A stretch of 64,000 nucleotides of DNA from Bicyclus anynana (GCF_947172395.1 NC_069095.1:12337321-12401320); one strand, 5' to 3'. Positions 1-9,660 are shown, counted from the first letter of the stretch. The notes: a model not told the origin generated them from the sequence alone. Numbers and translations are program-made.

Positions 1-94
1 AATTAGGAAAATCTCAATCTGCCCAGCCGGGGATCGAACCCAGGACCTCCGTTTTGTAAATCCACCGCGCACACCACTGCGCCACGGAGGCCGT
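1..94 (-). mobile_element. SINE-2 copy, head end only (cut by window edge)
   Basis: On the minus strand this is the tRNA-like head of SINE-2. It has a Pol III A-box-like TGGCGCAGTGG and a B-box-like GGTTCGATCCC, and continues into the conserved AGATTGAGATTTTCCTAATT stretch. The body lies beyond the left edge of the window. About fifteen related copies or fragments occur in this window. Confidence 0.88.
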
Positions 95-165
95 TTTTCT
101 AGTTTTCGAAGCGTTAGCGATCGTAGAAAGAGAATCGACATGCCACTTGGCTAGGAGGGCTGGTC
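94..165 (+). repeat. Rep-4 dispersed repeat fragment
   Basis: The stretch TTTTCGAAGCGTTAGCGATC, followed by a GTAGAAAGAGAATCGACATG-like block and a CTTGGCTAG-like block, recurs near 30340-30410 and, more diverged, at 61690-61760. The class is unknown. It directly abuts the SINE-2 head, so one may have inserted into the other. Confidence 0.6.
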
Positions 166-182
166 TCTTTAGCTACATTTTA

Positions 183-255
183 TATCGGAAAAGTCCATGG
201 CTCCCGAGGGAACTGTGAAAAACTGAAATCCAATTCGCGGGCGTTCGCTAGTTAA
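183..255 (+). mobile_element. Heli (Lep1-like Helitron) 3' fragment
   Basis: It carries the conserved 3' part of the Heli family: a TCCATGG block, a GTGAAAAACTGAA block and the end GCGGGCGTTCGCTAGTT, which finishes in the CTAG expected of lepidopteran Helitron-like relics. The 5' half is missing. Confidence 0.55.
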
Positions 256-836
256 CTATACATTAAGTAAACTATACATTAACTATACATTAAGGTCTGT
301 TTCGGATAATTTTAAGGTACTATTAGGAAGTTATTCCAAACCTCTTACAGCGACCGCAATTCGGAATATTCCATTATATACTAAAGGGGGGAGAGAGGGT
401 AAAGAGATAAGTTTGGATTCAGTGCTTATCATACAAACTAATTGACTCCTCAGTCGCTGTCGCCGCCAGGAGGCAAAGTTTCATTATTTTTGTAATATAA
501 TTTACTCGGAAGGAGCCGGACGAGTACTTAAGGCTGACAGTTAGAACTTCTGCGTAAGTAGCTACTTTGTGTCAGGAACTGATTAAGGAGGAATTATTTT
601 ATTACTTGTTTAAGACCAATTAATAACTTGTTTGTTTGTTTGAGGCAGGCATTGGCTGAGGTTAGTTGCCACTTGTCGCCCTCCCTGCAAATACGTATTA
701 AGTAATTTAGCTTTCATTTATAATAAAATTTACTTATGCAGAATAATGATAATTCTTCCGCACAGAAACCGTTAGAGGTATGGGTAAAACTTTGTACCTC
801 TTCCAAGTGAAACTTGGGTCTGTAAAATAATCTTCG
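256..836. other. unique AT-rich stretch, no gene seen
   Basis: Nothing recognisable was found. The only structure is a short imperfect tandem of ACTATACATTAA units near 255-292. Confidence 0.5.
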
Positions 837-1139
837 TTATCAACCCATATTCGGCTCACTGCTGAGCTCGAGTCTCCTCTCAGAATGAGAGGGGTTAGGC
901 CAATAGTCCACCACGCTGGCCCAATGCGGATTGGCAGACTTCACACACGCAGAAAATTAGGAAGATTCTCTGGTATATAGGTTTCCTCACGATGTTTTCC
1001 TTCACCGTTTGAGACACGTGATATCTAATTTCTTAAAACGCACACAACTGAAAAGTTGGAGGTGCATGCCCCGGACCGGATTCGAATCCCCACCCTCCAG
1101 AATCGAAAGCAGGGGTCATGTCCACTGGGCTATCACGGT
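837..1139 (-). mobile_element. SINE-1 copy, near full length
   Basis: Read on the minus strand it starts with a tRNA-like head (A box TAGCCCAGTGG-like, B box GGTTCGAATCC-like near 1075-1090). It continues through the conserved body (ACTTTTCAGTTGTGTGC, TGTGTGAAGTCTGCCAATCC, CTCATTCTGAGAGGAGACTC) to the tail TGAGCCGAATATGGGTTGAT. Confidence 0.9.
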
Positions 1140-1142
1140 TTT

Positions 1143-1672
1143 TAATCTACTACTAAATCAAACAATTACTAATTTTATTAATTAGCTCACATAGTAAGTG
1201 ACGTAGTTATCACAATAATAACTGATCAAGAATATTCCTAATTCACTATCTTTGACGTATGCTAGTTGGCATACATACTAAATTGCGATTCTATGTAAAG
1301 GTAATGTGTTACACATGTTCTAAAACAGCATGCTTAAAACGTGCTATTGAGTATGCTCCATATGAATATGCTTATCATCACAGCATTCAATCAATTGGCG
1401 ACAAACACAAAGTTACGGAACTTGCGTCGTTAGCCCAAGGTACGGTAACGGGCCATTCCGAATATCAATCGCGCTATAACAGTATGTAAACGACACATCT
1501 TTTCCCAACTTTTCTCGGTTTTTCCATAATTTGAAAACAGTTTTGTATTAATTTTAATACGATATACGAGTGTGAAGTCAATGGGGTGTAAGGGTTTCAG
1601 TATTAGGGGATGTGGCGCAAAGTTCTCTTTAAAATAACTTATGAGTATACGAGAAAAGCAATAAACTATGGA
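1143..1672. other. unique stretch, no gene seen
   Basis: A 76-codon open frame at 1259-1489 has no recognisable domain and sits in AT-rich, non-conserved-looking DNA. I do not call it a gene. Confidence 0.4.
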
Positions 1673-1747
1673 GCCGTGATGGCCCAGTGGATATGACCTC
1701 TGCCTCCGATTTCGGAGGGTGTGGGTTCCGAGAGGAGACTCGAGCTC
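1673..1747 (+). mobile_element. SINE-1 head plus short tail piece, plus-strand part of a chimera
   Basis: The tRNA-like head GCCGTGATGGCCCAGTGGAT runs to GTGGGTTCC. It is then joined directly to the tail-proximal piece GAGAGGAGACTCGAGCTCA in the same orientation, so the body is missing. The next base starts an inverted SINE-1 body (1748-1946). Confidence 0.8.
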
Positions 1748-1946
1748 ACGCTGGCCCAATGCGGATTGGCAGACTTCACACACGCAGAGAATTAAGATAA
1801 TTCTCTGGTATGCAGGCTTCCTCACGGTGTTTTCCTTCACCGATTGAGTCACGTGATAAAGTTGGAGGTGCATGCCCCGGACCGGATTCGAACCTACGCT
1901 GGAATCGGAATCGGAAACAGAGGTCACATCCACTGAGCTATAACTG
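1748..1946 (-). mobile_element. SINE-1 body and head, inverted half of the chimera
   Basis: From CGCTGGCCCAATGCGGATTG this is minus-strand SINE-1 body and head, ending in the degenerate head complement at CCACTGAGCTATAACTG. With 1673-1747 it makes a SINE with both ends equal to the head. Confidence 0.85.
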
Positions 1947-1949
1947 ACT

Positions 1950-2643
1950 CAAGTAGGACTGATTACGACCTTTAATTAGTATTAGTAGTGTAAGTAAAGT
2001 GCCCTAGTCAAAACCCTTTTGCACACTAGTGATCCTGCTAAGTATTGCTTGGTTATAGTTTTTTTTTTAAATCTTTAATGTAAAACTCATACTTTAGGAA
2101 AAAAACGCAATCCAAAAACTTTTTGAGTTTTTGAGCCACTCCAATGGCGATGTACTCAAGTTAAGCTTGTTAGGTTGCTCATCTCATAGTCTAAAGTCTA
2201 AATATTTCCTAGATTTCCTGTACTATTATGTGCATTTTAAGAACTTAAATATGAGGTGTCTCAAACAGTGTGGCTATGGTAGCTATAGAGAGATACTCGT
2301 ATGTCATAAAGACATATTATATCTCTGTATAGCCATGTCATAATTATTGCTAGCGTCTCCCGATCTATAATAAAATATTAGTAGAATTTCAGTATGTGCA
2401 TCTACAAGCAACTCATATGATATTTATCGCTGGCGTCTCTTAAGCTATTTTCGTTGACTTTCACCGTGTCACAGAGGTGAACCCAACCGCTCTAAATATA
2501 AAAGTTAATGCGAAACTTCCACTGTAAGTCCACTCGATAACACAGAAATAAGCGTGACCTTAGCGCACTGCAGGTCGGCCATAGACTATAGAGAGCTATA
2601 GAGTATATTGTTAATTGTGTTGGTTAACTAAGCAGATTTTTCA
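1950..2643. other. unique stretch with a weak hairpin
   Basis: No gene was seen. GGCTATGGTAGCTATAGAGA at 2271-2290 pairs loosely with TATCTCTGTATAGCCAT at 2320-2336. Several CTATAGAG-type words recur up to 2610. Confidence 0.3.
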
Positions 2644-2875
2644 GAATCAAATCAAATCAAAATCAAAATTCATTTATTTAAATTAGGCTTAGTTTACAAG
2701 CACTTTTGAAAGGTCAGGTATATGTCAAAATTTAATTTAATCTAATGGTGGTAATAATAGACGAAAACTTAAAATTAAAGTTACGAGGGTTCCAAACGCG
2801 CCTTGGTCCGAGAAGAGCCCACAACAAACTCAGTCAAGGTTTACTTTTTTGTTTACCACCATTTTACAAAGTTAT
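2644..2875 (-). mobile_element. LINE-tail repeat with (TGATT)n-like end
   Basis: On the minus strand the repeat ends ...AAGTGCTTGTAAACTAAGCC then TAAATGAATTTTGATTTTGA and a short ATTTG-type array. Other copies of this 3' end lie at 15058, 17690, 24985, 26621, 35411 and 63900. It has the form of a retroposon 3' end. The source LINE or SINE is not identifiable here. Confidence 0.65.
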
Positions 2876-3071
2876 TTAAAACTAAGCACACAGTCGTATA
2901 ATACATTTTAACACCAAGCTTTTTTATCATTTATATACTCGTTAACACTATAATAAGACTTTACTAAAAGCTTGGGTTTAATAAACACTTTGAACTTTTT
3001 GAGAGACGATCGTACGATAGACTTTAAATGGCATTCATGGATGAAGGCACTTCTAAGCAAACCTTGTATCG

Positions 3072-3180
3072 TCATCAAAGGATTCGCTGGATGCAGGCGT
3101 CTCAGTATCGTGATGATTGGAAGTCCGTTCAGAAGGCCTATGTCCTGCAGTGGATGTCCATCTGATATGATGATGATGAA
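3072..3180 (+). mobile_element. RTE-type LINE 3' end, severely 5'-truncated
   Basis: It matches the last codons of the RTE ORF seen at 5374-5889 (residues like GIRWMQ.SQYRDDWKS and KAYVLQWMS), then TGATATGATGATGATGAA, the GATGAT tail typical of RTE elements. Confidence 0.8.
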
Positions 3181-3583
3181 GGGTAAAGGCCTCCGCCAGC
3201 AAAGCATACGTAACCAAACACAAAAGCTAAAATAAATTATACTTCAATTTTCAATGGTTTCCTATTTCCAATAGAATTCTTCGCGTACTACAAAGTTATT
3301 GTCACAAAAACTCTTACGTCCCAACAAGTTTTAGATAAAGACGTCCTCGAAGTGGGCCACCGTTTCCAATAAAATATACCTCTCAATAGATAGGTCTTAG
3401 GGCCTCCATCGCCCGAACAATGTCTAACGCCGGCTTACAAAGAATCAATATTTCCTCAAGGCCCGGCCTTTTTTCTTTTTCTTCTTTTCAACCGTTTTCG
3501 GTTAGGTACTGTTTCAATTTCATTCTATTTACAACGACGTTACGTATTTTTTTTTTAATTTTACCGACTTTCTATCCTACTTC
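3181..3583. other. unique stretch, no gene seen
   Basis: Nothing recognisable, apart from homopolymeric T runs near 3470 and 3550. Confidence 0.4.
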
Positions 3584-3584
3584 C

Positions 3585-3906
3585 TACTAATATTATAAAC
3601 CCGAAAGTATGTATGGATGTTTGGATGTATGTTGTATTTTATTCTGGATTGACACGTAGGCTACTTTTTATCCCGAAAAAATCCATGGTTTCCCGAGATA
3701 TGCGAAAACTGTTGATTTTGATGATATGAATGTTTGTTTTTCTTTTACGCCTCGACTACAGAACCGAATTAGCTGATATTTGGTATTAAGATATATTATA
3801 ACCTGGATTAACACATAGGCTACTTTTTATCCCGAAAAAATCCATGGTTCCCTAGGGATTTGTGAAAAACTAAATTCCACGCTGACGAAGTTGCGGGCGT
3901 CCGCTA
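3585..3906 (+). mobile_element. Heli copy with internally duplicated middle
   Basis: Starts CTACTAATATTATAAA and ends GCGGGCGTCCGCTAGT with the CTAG terminus. The block ACGTAGGCTACTTTTTATCC / TCCATGGTTTCCC occurs twice (about 3654-3700 and 3811-3862), so this copy looks like two body segments in tandem. Confidence 0.75.
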
Positions 3907-4000
3907 GTAACTCAATATATGAAATGATTTATATGTTTACAATATTATTTACCACTTTACAGACGTAATGAACAAAATTTGAATACATAGGTACTAAATA

Positions 4001-4251
4001 CGCTCACTGCTGAGCTCGAGTCTCCTCTCAGAATGAGTGTTAGGCCAATAGTCCACGCTGGCCCAAAGCTGATTGGCAGACTACACACACGCAGACAATT
4101 ACAATTACAAAATTACAATTAAGAAAATTCTCTGGTATGCAGGTTTCCTCACGATGTTTTCCTTCATCGTTTGAGAAACGTAATATTTAGTTTCTTAAAA
4201 TGCACACAACTGAAAAGTTGGAGGTGCATGCCCCGGACCGGATTCGAACCC
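4001..4251 (-). mobile_element. SINE-1 copy, head truncated
   Basis: The minus-strand tail and body are intact in order, but the copy stops inside the B box (GGATTCGAACCC) at 4251. A short ACAATTACAA duplication interrupts the body near 4098-4121. Confidence 0.88.
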
Positions 4252-4295
4252 ATTAGCATTGAATTTCCATTAAACCGACTTTGATTAAATTTTGT

Positions 4296-4425
4296 ATGCT
4301 TATAGATAAATTGGATCCTGGGACAGTACATAGGGTTCTTTTTATCCCGGAAATATACATGGTTCCCTTGGGATTTGTAAAAAGCAGAATTTTACGCAGA
4401 CAGAGTTGCGCTCGTGCACTAGCAT
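4296..4425 (+). mobile_element. Heli 3' fragment
   Basis: Contains TTTTTATCCCGGAAATATAC, CATGGTTCCCTTGGGATTTG and a terminus close to GTGCACTAG. It abuts the broken SINE-1 at 4251. Confidence 0.6.
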
Positions 4426-4681
4426 CAAATTAACGAAGTAAGCGGCGTCTAGCTAAACACAAGTCCGTGCCAACAACTGGCAAGTTAGCGAGATATGAAA
4501 TACCGTCCCCATTTATGAAATACGCGGGTCATCAATTATTCGGCGGCTGATCCTGCAACTTAAGTCGTTAGCCACTCATTAGTTGCTCTCTGCTACTGGG
4601 TACAGTGGCGCGCACAAGGCGATTGACTAGGGAAGGCACTATTATGTACAAATAGTATCTACAAAAAGATCTTCACTGAGT

Positions 4682-4712
4682 GCCGTGATAGCCCAGTGTA
4701 TATGACTTCTGC
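4682..4712 (+). mobile_element. SINE-1 head fragment
   Basis: Only about thirty bases of the SINE-1 head remain (GCCGTGATAGCCCAGTG then TATGACTTCTGC), after which the sequence becomes unrelated. Confidence 0.6.
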
Positions 4713-5370
4713 ATTTATTTAATAAGATTATTCAGCTTAATGTCAAAAATCAGCTATATTAAATCATATATTTGAATATCGATTTAATTTAAATATAATC
4801 CATTATTCTCCCTTCGCTTTGTCGCTGTATTGACAGCACGCGTTTGCAAAGACATATACATTTGAAAAGTTAGATGAGTATGAAAATAATGAAATCAGTT
4901 TATTTTCTCTGTTGACCAATGTTATTATTTTATAAGATTTAAGTACATTATTCATTTCTGTATCGTTCTGAAAGTTTACCAAATGTGGACCCAACTTTGG
5001 CCTTTGTAACATTTAAACGGTTAATATGTTCTGTGTTATTTTGTATACGTATTCTAATGAATACAATGTAGTGTTGCAACTAATTTCATAAGCTGAATGG
5101 TTTTCATCACGCTCCGAGTGTGGCAGTAAAAATTTAATGCCTCCTAATTTCGGACGGCGAAGTTATCGCGAATAGAAACGCTTCTAGCTATGTGCAGCGA
5201 ATACAATGTGTGTGAATAGTTCTTTGTGTTTAGTCAATTACGTGCGGTCGTAAAAGGCTCTTTTATTACTGTATTTAGATGACTTTTAACGTTTTTGTTA
5301 CGTAATCCATGTAATATGTAACAAGGTCGGGTTAAAACGAAAGGACACGATGTTTTACAATACTGTAAGT
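4713..5370. other. unique stretch, no gene seen
   Basis: No open frame with recognisable features and no repeat was identified. The stretch ends where the RTE relic begins. Confidence 0.4.
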
Positions 5371-5373
5371 TAG

Positions 5374-5912
5374 TACCGTCGAATCCAACTCGGCTGGGCT
5401 GCATTCGGGAAACTTCGCGACATCTTTTCGTCCGAAATTCCTCAGTGCCTGAAGACAAAAGTCTTCGAACAGTGCGTGTTGCCAGTGATGACCTATGGTT
5501 CCGAGACTTGGTCGCTAACTATGGGCCTGATAAGAAGGCTCAGAGTCACACAGCGGGCGATGGAACGAGCTATGTTAGGAGTATCTCTGCGTGATCGAAT
5601 CAGAAATGAGGAGATCCGCAGAAGAACCAAAGTCACAGACATAGCTCAACGAGTTGCGAAGCTGAAGTGGCAATGGGCGGGGCACATAGTTCGAAGAGCC
5701 GATGGACGTTGGGGTCCCAAAGTGCTGAAATGGCGACCCCGCACTAGTAAGCGCAGTGTAGGCCGACCCCCCACTAGGTGGACTGACGACATCAAGCGAG
5801 TCGCAGGGAATCGCTGGATGCAGATGGCTCAGTATCGTGATGTTTGGAAGTCCCTACAAAAGGCCCTGCAGTGGAAGTCCATCGGCTGATATGATGATGA
5901 TGATGATGATGA
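5374..5912 (+). pseudogene. RTE-clade LINE 3' end: C-terminal part of the endonuclease/reverse transcriptase ORF
   Basis: This is the C-terminal end of an RTE-type non-LTR retrotransposon polyprotein, which acts in target-primed reverse transcription. A stop at 5371-5373 marks the 5' truncation. From 5377 the frame is open to TGA near 5887. It encodes RRIQLGWAAFGKLRDIF, then VLPVMTYGSETWSLT, a basic region with IRNEEIRRRTKVTDIA, the KLKWQWAGHIVRRADGRWG motif characteristic of this LINE family, and a WMQMAQYRDVWKSLQ end. A (GATGAT)n tail follows at 5890-5912. The endonuclease and RT catalytic motifs (YADD) are absent, so it cannot be autonomous. The coding frame is undamaged, suggesting a relatively young insertion. 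Seven other truncated relatives lie in the window. Confidence 0.88.
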
Positions 5913-5925
5913 AGTTAGTACGTGT

Positions 5926-6016
5926 CTTCTTCTTCAGGTGCCTCTTCAGGTCCGAATGAAGATCGGCGGTCAGCTTTCTAAAATTGTCCTTGTGCTGGGC
6001 GGAAAACTTCTTCGAC
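5926..6016 (-). pseudogene. LINE ORF C-terminal scrap (lysine-rich end)
   Basis: The minus-strand frame reads FSAQHKDNFRKLTADLHSDL then KRHLKKK. A diverged, frameshifted relative (KLTAxL...MERHYKKKK) occurs on the minus strand at 24598-24735. Two independent copies with the same lysine-rich end support a retroelement ORF terminus. The clade is not identified. Confidence 0.45.
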
Positions 6017-6042
6017 TGTTTATGCCAGTCTATCTATCTATA

Positions 6043-6234
6043 TCTATACTAATATATAAAGCTGAAGAGTTTGTTTGTTTGTTTGATTGGACGCGCTAAT
6101 CTCAGGTCCTACTGGTCCGATTTGAAAAATTCTTTCAGTGTTAGATAGCCCATTTATCAAGGAAGGCTATAGGCTATATATTATTCCCGTATTCCACGAG
6201 AACCACGCGGGTTAGACCGCGTGGCGACAGCTAG
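6043..6234 (+). mobile_element. Heli copy, full length
   Basis: Starts TCTATACTAATATATAAAGC, contains GACGCGCTAATCTCAGG, TTCTTTCAGTGTTAGATAGC and an ACCACGCGGG block, and ends in a CAGCTAG terminus. No ORF is present, as expected of a non-autonomous Helitron relic. Confidence 0.82.
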
Positions 6235-6291
6235 TTTCCTTAAATTTCGAGACCAGGACTTCTTCCTTCTACGTTATATGTATACTTCTAT

Positions 6292-6476
6292 ATCTATACT
6301 AATATTATAAAGAGGTAAAGTTTGTGTTGTTAATCTCTGGATCTACTGAACCGATTTTGAAAATTCTTTTCTCATTACAAAGCCACGTTATTCGTAAGTG
6401 TCTCAGACTATATTTTGTCCCAGTGTTCTCACTGAAAAGGGAACTTTTTAACTGAAACAGCGGGGCGTCGGCTGGT
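6292..6476 (+). mobile_element. Heli copy, divergent subfamily
   Basis: Same 5' end (TCTATACTAATATTATAAAG) but a different middle (CTACTGAACCGATTTTGAAA, CACGTTATTCGTAAGTGTC) and the end GGCGTCGGCTGG. The 28470 copy belongs to the same subfamily. It lies only about 60 bp from another Heli copy. Confidence 0.75.
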
Positions 6477-6599
6477 TTATTTATCAATAAACTTGTCATT
6501 CCTTAATGCTGATTTGTCACTTATTGTAACAAACGTTAATTATTTAGATACCAATATACTCACGAACGTACATAAGCGGAAACTAAAGAATTATTTTTT

Positions 6600-6849
6600 G
6601 GGACAGCCTGTGTAGCGTCGCAGCACCGGTTCACTCACACTTTTATTTAACTACCCTATAATGATTATTCTTGGTATTTATCCTCTTCTGTTTGTTAATC
6701 TGTTTATTTATCTTCTTCTGTTTGTTAATAATGTTCTGTTTGTTCCTAAATATTGTATTATGCAATAATAACCAGTGCACAGTAAAACTAACTGTGATTT
6801 GTGTTGCACTATGGTTAGGCTTAATTTCAATGTGTTGTTTGTTGAATAA

Positions 6850-6893
<44 letters not shown>
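6600..6893 (+). repeat. possible retroposon 3' region with (AAAT)n tail
   Basis: An AT-rich stretch with repeated CTTCTGTTTGTTAAT words ends in a pure (AATA)n microsatellite at 6848-6892. The arrangement resembles a LINE 3' UTR plus tail, but no coding sequence is attached. Confidence 0.35.
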
Positions 6894-6896
<3 letters not shown>

Positions 6897-7071
6897 GACT
6901 TTTCTGTTACCTATGATGGAAAAAATATTTGACATAAAGGTCGTTAATTTAGCTAAATTCATAACTGTAGAAGTATTTTACATTTTTTTTATATTTTAAC
7001 TTAGAAGCAATACTTATACAATTTATCCAGCACGTTTTCGAAATCTGTATCTACATATTTTCATAGTTTAT

Positions 7072-7136
7072 TCATCATCATCATCATTATCAACCCATAT
7101 ACGGCTCACTGCTGAGCTCGAGTCTCCTCTCAGAAT
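7072..7136 (-). mobile_element. SINE-1 tail fragment
   Basis: It contains the (ATG)-type tail plus TATCAACCCATATACGGCTC and GAGCTCGAGTCTCCTCTCAG. It is followed within ten bases by its own reverse complement at 7146-7169. Confidence 0.85.
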
Positions 7137-7145
7137 CGAATCAGG

Positions 7146-7176
7146 AGTGAGCCGTATATGGGTTGATAACGACGAG
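7146..7176 (+). mobile_element. SINE-1 terminal piece, inverted copy
   Basis: AGTGAGCCGTATATGGGTTG and the following bases to 7169 are a perfect 24-base reverse complement of 7087-7110. Confidence 0.8.
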
Positions 7177-7479
7177 GGTAGACCAGGGCCGAGGATGGGC
7201 ATACCTTTTTAAAAACAAAATTGTAAAATTGTTACCAAGTGGCGAACAAGGACGTTTCGCGGGTTCAATGAACTCGCGGCGCCTTATAAAGCAAGCAGTT
7301 TACCGCGCGTCTATGACAGTTAACGGTGTATCTCTATTAGGATTAGAGATAAACCGAGCCGGCCTATAAAACTGCACGAAGGACAAAGCCTTTGCCGACT
7401 ACCTAATATCAGGGAAATAAACTCAAAAATCAAAGTAAAAGTCAAAGTCAAAAGATAAGAATAAAGATAATCTTTTTGA

Positions 7480-7660
7480 AAATAATTCAACCGACATCAA
7501 ACAAATTACAACGACGTAAAAGTTTGTTTGTTTGTTTGTTTGTAACACTTTCACGCCTAAACTATTACTGATTTAAAAAATCTTTCACTAAGTAACGCAG
7601 GGTATATATTATTTCCATATTCCCACGGGAACGGGAATTACGTGGGTGAAAAGGCGAGGA
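7480..7660 (+). mobile_element. Rep-5 end fragment followed by Heli fragment
   Basis: TTCAACCGAC at 7486-7495 is a Rep-5 terminus. From about 7515, (GTTT)n, a CTTTCACGCCTAAACTATTA block, ATTCCCACGGGAACGGGAAT and GGGTGAAAAGGCG follow the order of the Heli divergent subfamily. Confidence 0.55.
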
Positions 7661-7930
7661 GCCCACGTGTACATAAATATTAAGTTAACAAAATATAATT
7701 CTTGTTTTTTAAAAAAAGTGATATCTCTAAAAAATTCCTTTTTCTATTTTGTACCTCTCCAAATGCTAATTATTTTAAAATCCGTTGTAGAGTCCAATTA
7801 CTTAATTAATCCTTTTTAGTTTTCATTTGGCCTTAATTAACCTAAAAGGCTGTCTGTAAAATATGTTCCCTAATTAGTTATAGACTTTGGTTAGACATTG
7901 CAGACTGAGCTTTGCAAAATAAAGAAATGA

Positions 7931-8325
7931 AGCTACTGTTACACATGCTCATTTCAAGCATACGAAAGCATGCTACTATTAAGCAGTTGCTACTTATTAG
8001 CATGTGTATCGCAACATTGCTAATAATGAGCATGCTTTTTTCGAGCTTGCTCAAGAATCATCAGTCGTGCGATTTATGAGCATGCTAATTGCTGCGCAGG
8101 TGGAAGGGGCGTGATTTTAGCGCGTCTGAACAGATTTGCTTATTGAGCATGCTAGACGATCAGCATTGCTATTCTGTATTCGCTTCACCTTTATCTCTCC
8201 CTGTCTAACACGATACTATAGACAGAGAGCGATAGATACAAATTAGCATGTGTAATTATTGGAATGTTTGCTTTGAGCATGGTAATTCAGGACCATACTT
8301 AAAAATAGCATGCTTATTGGTAGCA
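7931..8325. mobile_element. putative non-autonomous DNA element rich in AGCATGCT motifs
   Basis: The palindromic word AGCATGCT or a one- or two-base variant occurs about nine times in 400 bp (near 7942, 7976, 8000, 8030, 8078, 8142, 8254, 8276 and 8306). Dense subterminal repeats of this sort are typical of some TIR transposon families. The ends are not certain. Confidence 0.4.
8165..8250. repeat. fragment of a hairpin MITE nested in the AGCATGCT element
   Basis: GCTATTCTGTATTCGCTTCACC, then CTGTCTAACACGATACTATAG, then ACAGAGAGCGATAGATA, matches the hairpin family at 28990-29152 and 45086-45205. Confidence 0.5.
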
Positions 8326-8334
8326 AATGTATAT

Positions 8335-8540
8335 TTAATTTAGTAGCTTATTAAACAACAAAAGTTATTAAAACAAATAATACCTAAATATTGTCTACAA
8401 TGTCAAATATATACATAAATATATAATGTGCGGAAACACAAAATTGTTCATGTGTGCGTTTAGTAACTAAATACGGATCACTTTGTGCGGTGATTTTGTA
8501 GCCATGTAACTTGTCTATAGTATTAAATATCGTCGATTTT
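8335..8540 (-). repeat. Rep-1 dispersed repeat
   Basis: On the minus strand it carries the order CGGTGATTTTGTAG-like complement, GCACACATGAACAATTTTGT, ACATTGTAGACAATATTTAG and AACTTTTGTTGTTTAATAAG. Further copies lie at 10195, 26768, 39762, 45520 and 55388. The transposon class is unknown. Confidence 0.65.
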
Positions 8541-8672
8541 AATCCTATTATGACATCCTCCATACAATAATACAAGTTTGCACGCTTGAATACGAGACCA
8601 ACGTGGTTACCTCTCCACGTTTGCGGTTTTTAATGAATGAAAGATTAAGTGAATGATTATCGTTTATTCTTA

Positions 8673-8739
8673 AAATGCGTAATGAATGCGGAGTTACGCA
8701 GTGGTTAGTAAAAACGCAGTGAACGCGTTAAAAATGTAT
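8673..8739 (+). repeat. local direct repeat, left copy
   Basis: GGAGTTACGCAGTGGTTAGT, then AAAAACGCAGTGAACGCG and a TTAAAAATGTAT end, recurs at 9591-9660 with few changes. Confidence 0.6.
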
Positions 8740-8825
8740 TTTAAGTACACACAGCATGAATGGAGAAGAACGATAGTGATTGAACTAATTCCATATCCGA
8801 TTGCCTATATCTAATTGGGGTCTAA

Positions 8826-9036
8826 TTTTTTTTATTAATCTTTACAGGTTAGCCTTTATCTACAATCTCACCTGATGGTAAGTGATGATGCAATCTATGA
8901 TGGAAACGGGCTAACTTGTTAAGAGTAGGATGAAATCCACACTCCTTTCGGTTTCTACACGAAATAGTACCGGAACGCTAAATCGCTTGGCGGTACGTCT
9001 TTGTCGGTAGGGTGGTAACTAGCCACGGCCGAAGCC
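8826..9036 (-). mobile_element. SINE-2 copy, head missing
   Basis: The poly-T (tail), TTACCATCAGGTGAGATTGT-type body, GGCGGTACGTCTTTG and TAGCCACGGCCGAAGCC are present. The tRNA-like head is lost at 9036. Confidence 0.88.
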
Positions 9037-9051
9037 AAGTGTAATTAGTAT

Positions 9052-9345
9052 TACACTCTCGATCAAGTCTTCAATATTCTCTTTCAGTGCGCTTTCATTT
9101 GAGACCCCACTCGAGTATATTTGCAGACATTCAGTAATTCTTCCCCACTTTCACAACTTTTAAACGGCTCAACCGATTTTCATCAAACATGTCTAAGAAC
9201 TCACACTTAAACTCGCACATAAGTCACCTTTTGTACAAAAAAAACCTAAATTGAAATCGCTTCATCTGTTTGGGAGCTATGGTGTCATAGACAGACTGAC
9301 ATACACGTGAATAACACCCCTCTTTTTGCGTCTCGGGTTAAAGAG
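9052..9345 (+). repeat. Rep-2 dispersed repeat
   Basis: ACACTCTCGATCAAGTCTTC, GTATATTTGCAGACATTC, CCGATTTTCATCAAACATG, TCTAAGAACTCACAC and AGACAGACTGACATACACG occur in this order. Other copies lie at 13836 (plus) and 31862 (minus). The class is unidentified. Confidence 0.65.
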
Positions 9346-9376
9346 CCCTATTGTGATAGGATTGATCAGAACAAAA

Positions 9377-9572
9377 TCTGTATTAATATTATAAAGCTGA
9401 AGAGTTTCTTTGTTTGATTGAACGCGCTAATCTCAGGAACTACTGGTCCAATTTGAAAAATTCTTTCAGTGTTAGATAGCCCATTTATCGAGGAAGGCTA
9501 TAAGCTATAAATTATCCCCATATTCCTACGGGAACGGGAACCACACGGGTAAAACCGCGCGGTGTCCGCTAG
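9377..9572 (+). mobile_element. Heli copy, full length
   Basis: Begins TCTGTATTAATATTATAAAG, contains GAACGCGCTAATCTCAGG and TTCTTTCAGTGTTAGATAGC, and ends GTGTCCGCTAG. Confidence 0.82.
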
Positions 9573-9590
9573 TGTGAAGATAAAATCTCC

Positions 9591-9660
9591 GCGTTTTGAA
9601 TGCGAACTGCGAAGTTACGCAGTGGTTGGTAAAAACAAAGTGAACACGCTAAAAATGTAT
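9591..9660 (+). repeat. local direct repeat, right copy
   Basis: GAAGTTACGCAGTGGTTGGT and AAAAACAAAGTGAACACG are the second copy of the 8673-8739 repeat. About 0.85 kb separates them, filled by SINE-2, Rep-2 and Heli insertions. Confidence 0.6.

Noticed and set aside
1430..1933. 167-codon minus-strand frame
   Set aside because: A large part is the chimeric SINE-1, and the rest has no recognisable domain or codon pattern.
5476..5889. host gene similar to craniofacial development protein 2-like predictions
   Set aside because: Such predictions are commonly RTE ORFs; the (GATGAT)n tail and seven truncated relatives show it is a LINE end.
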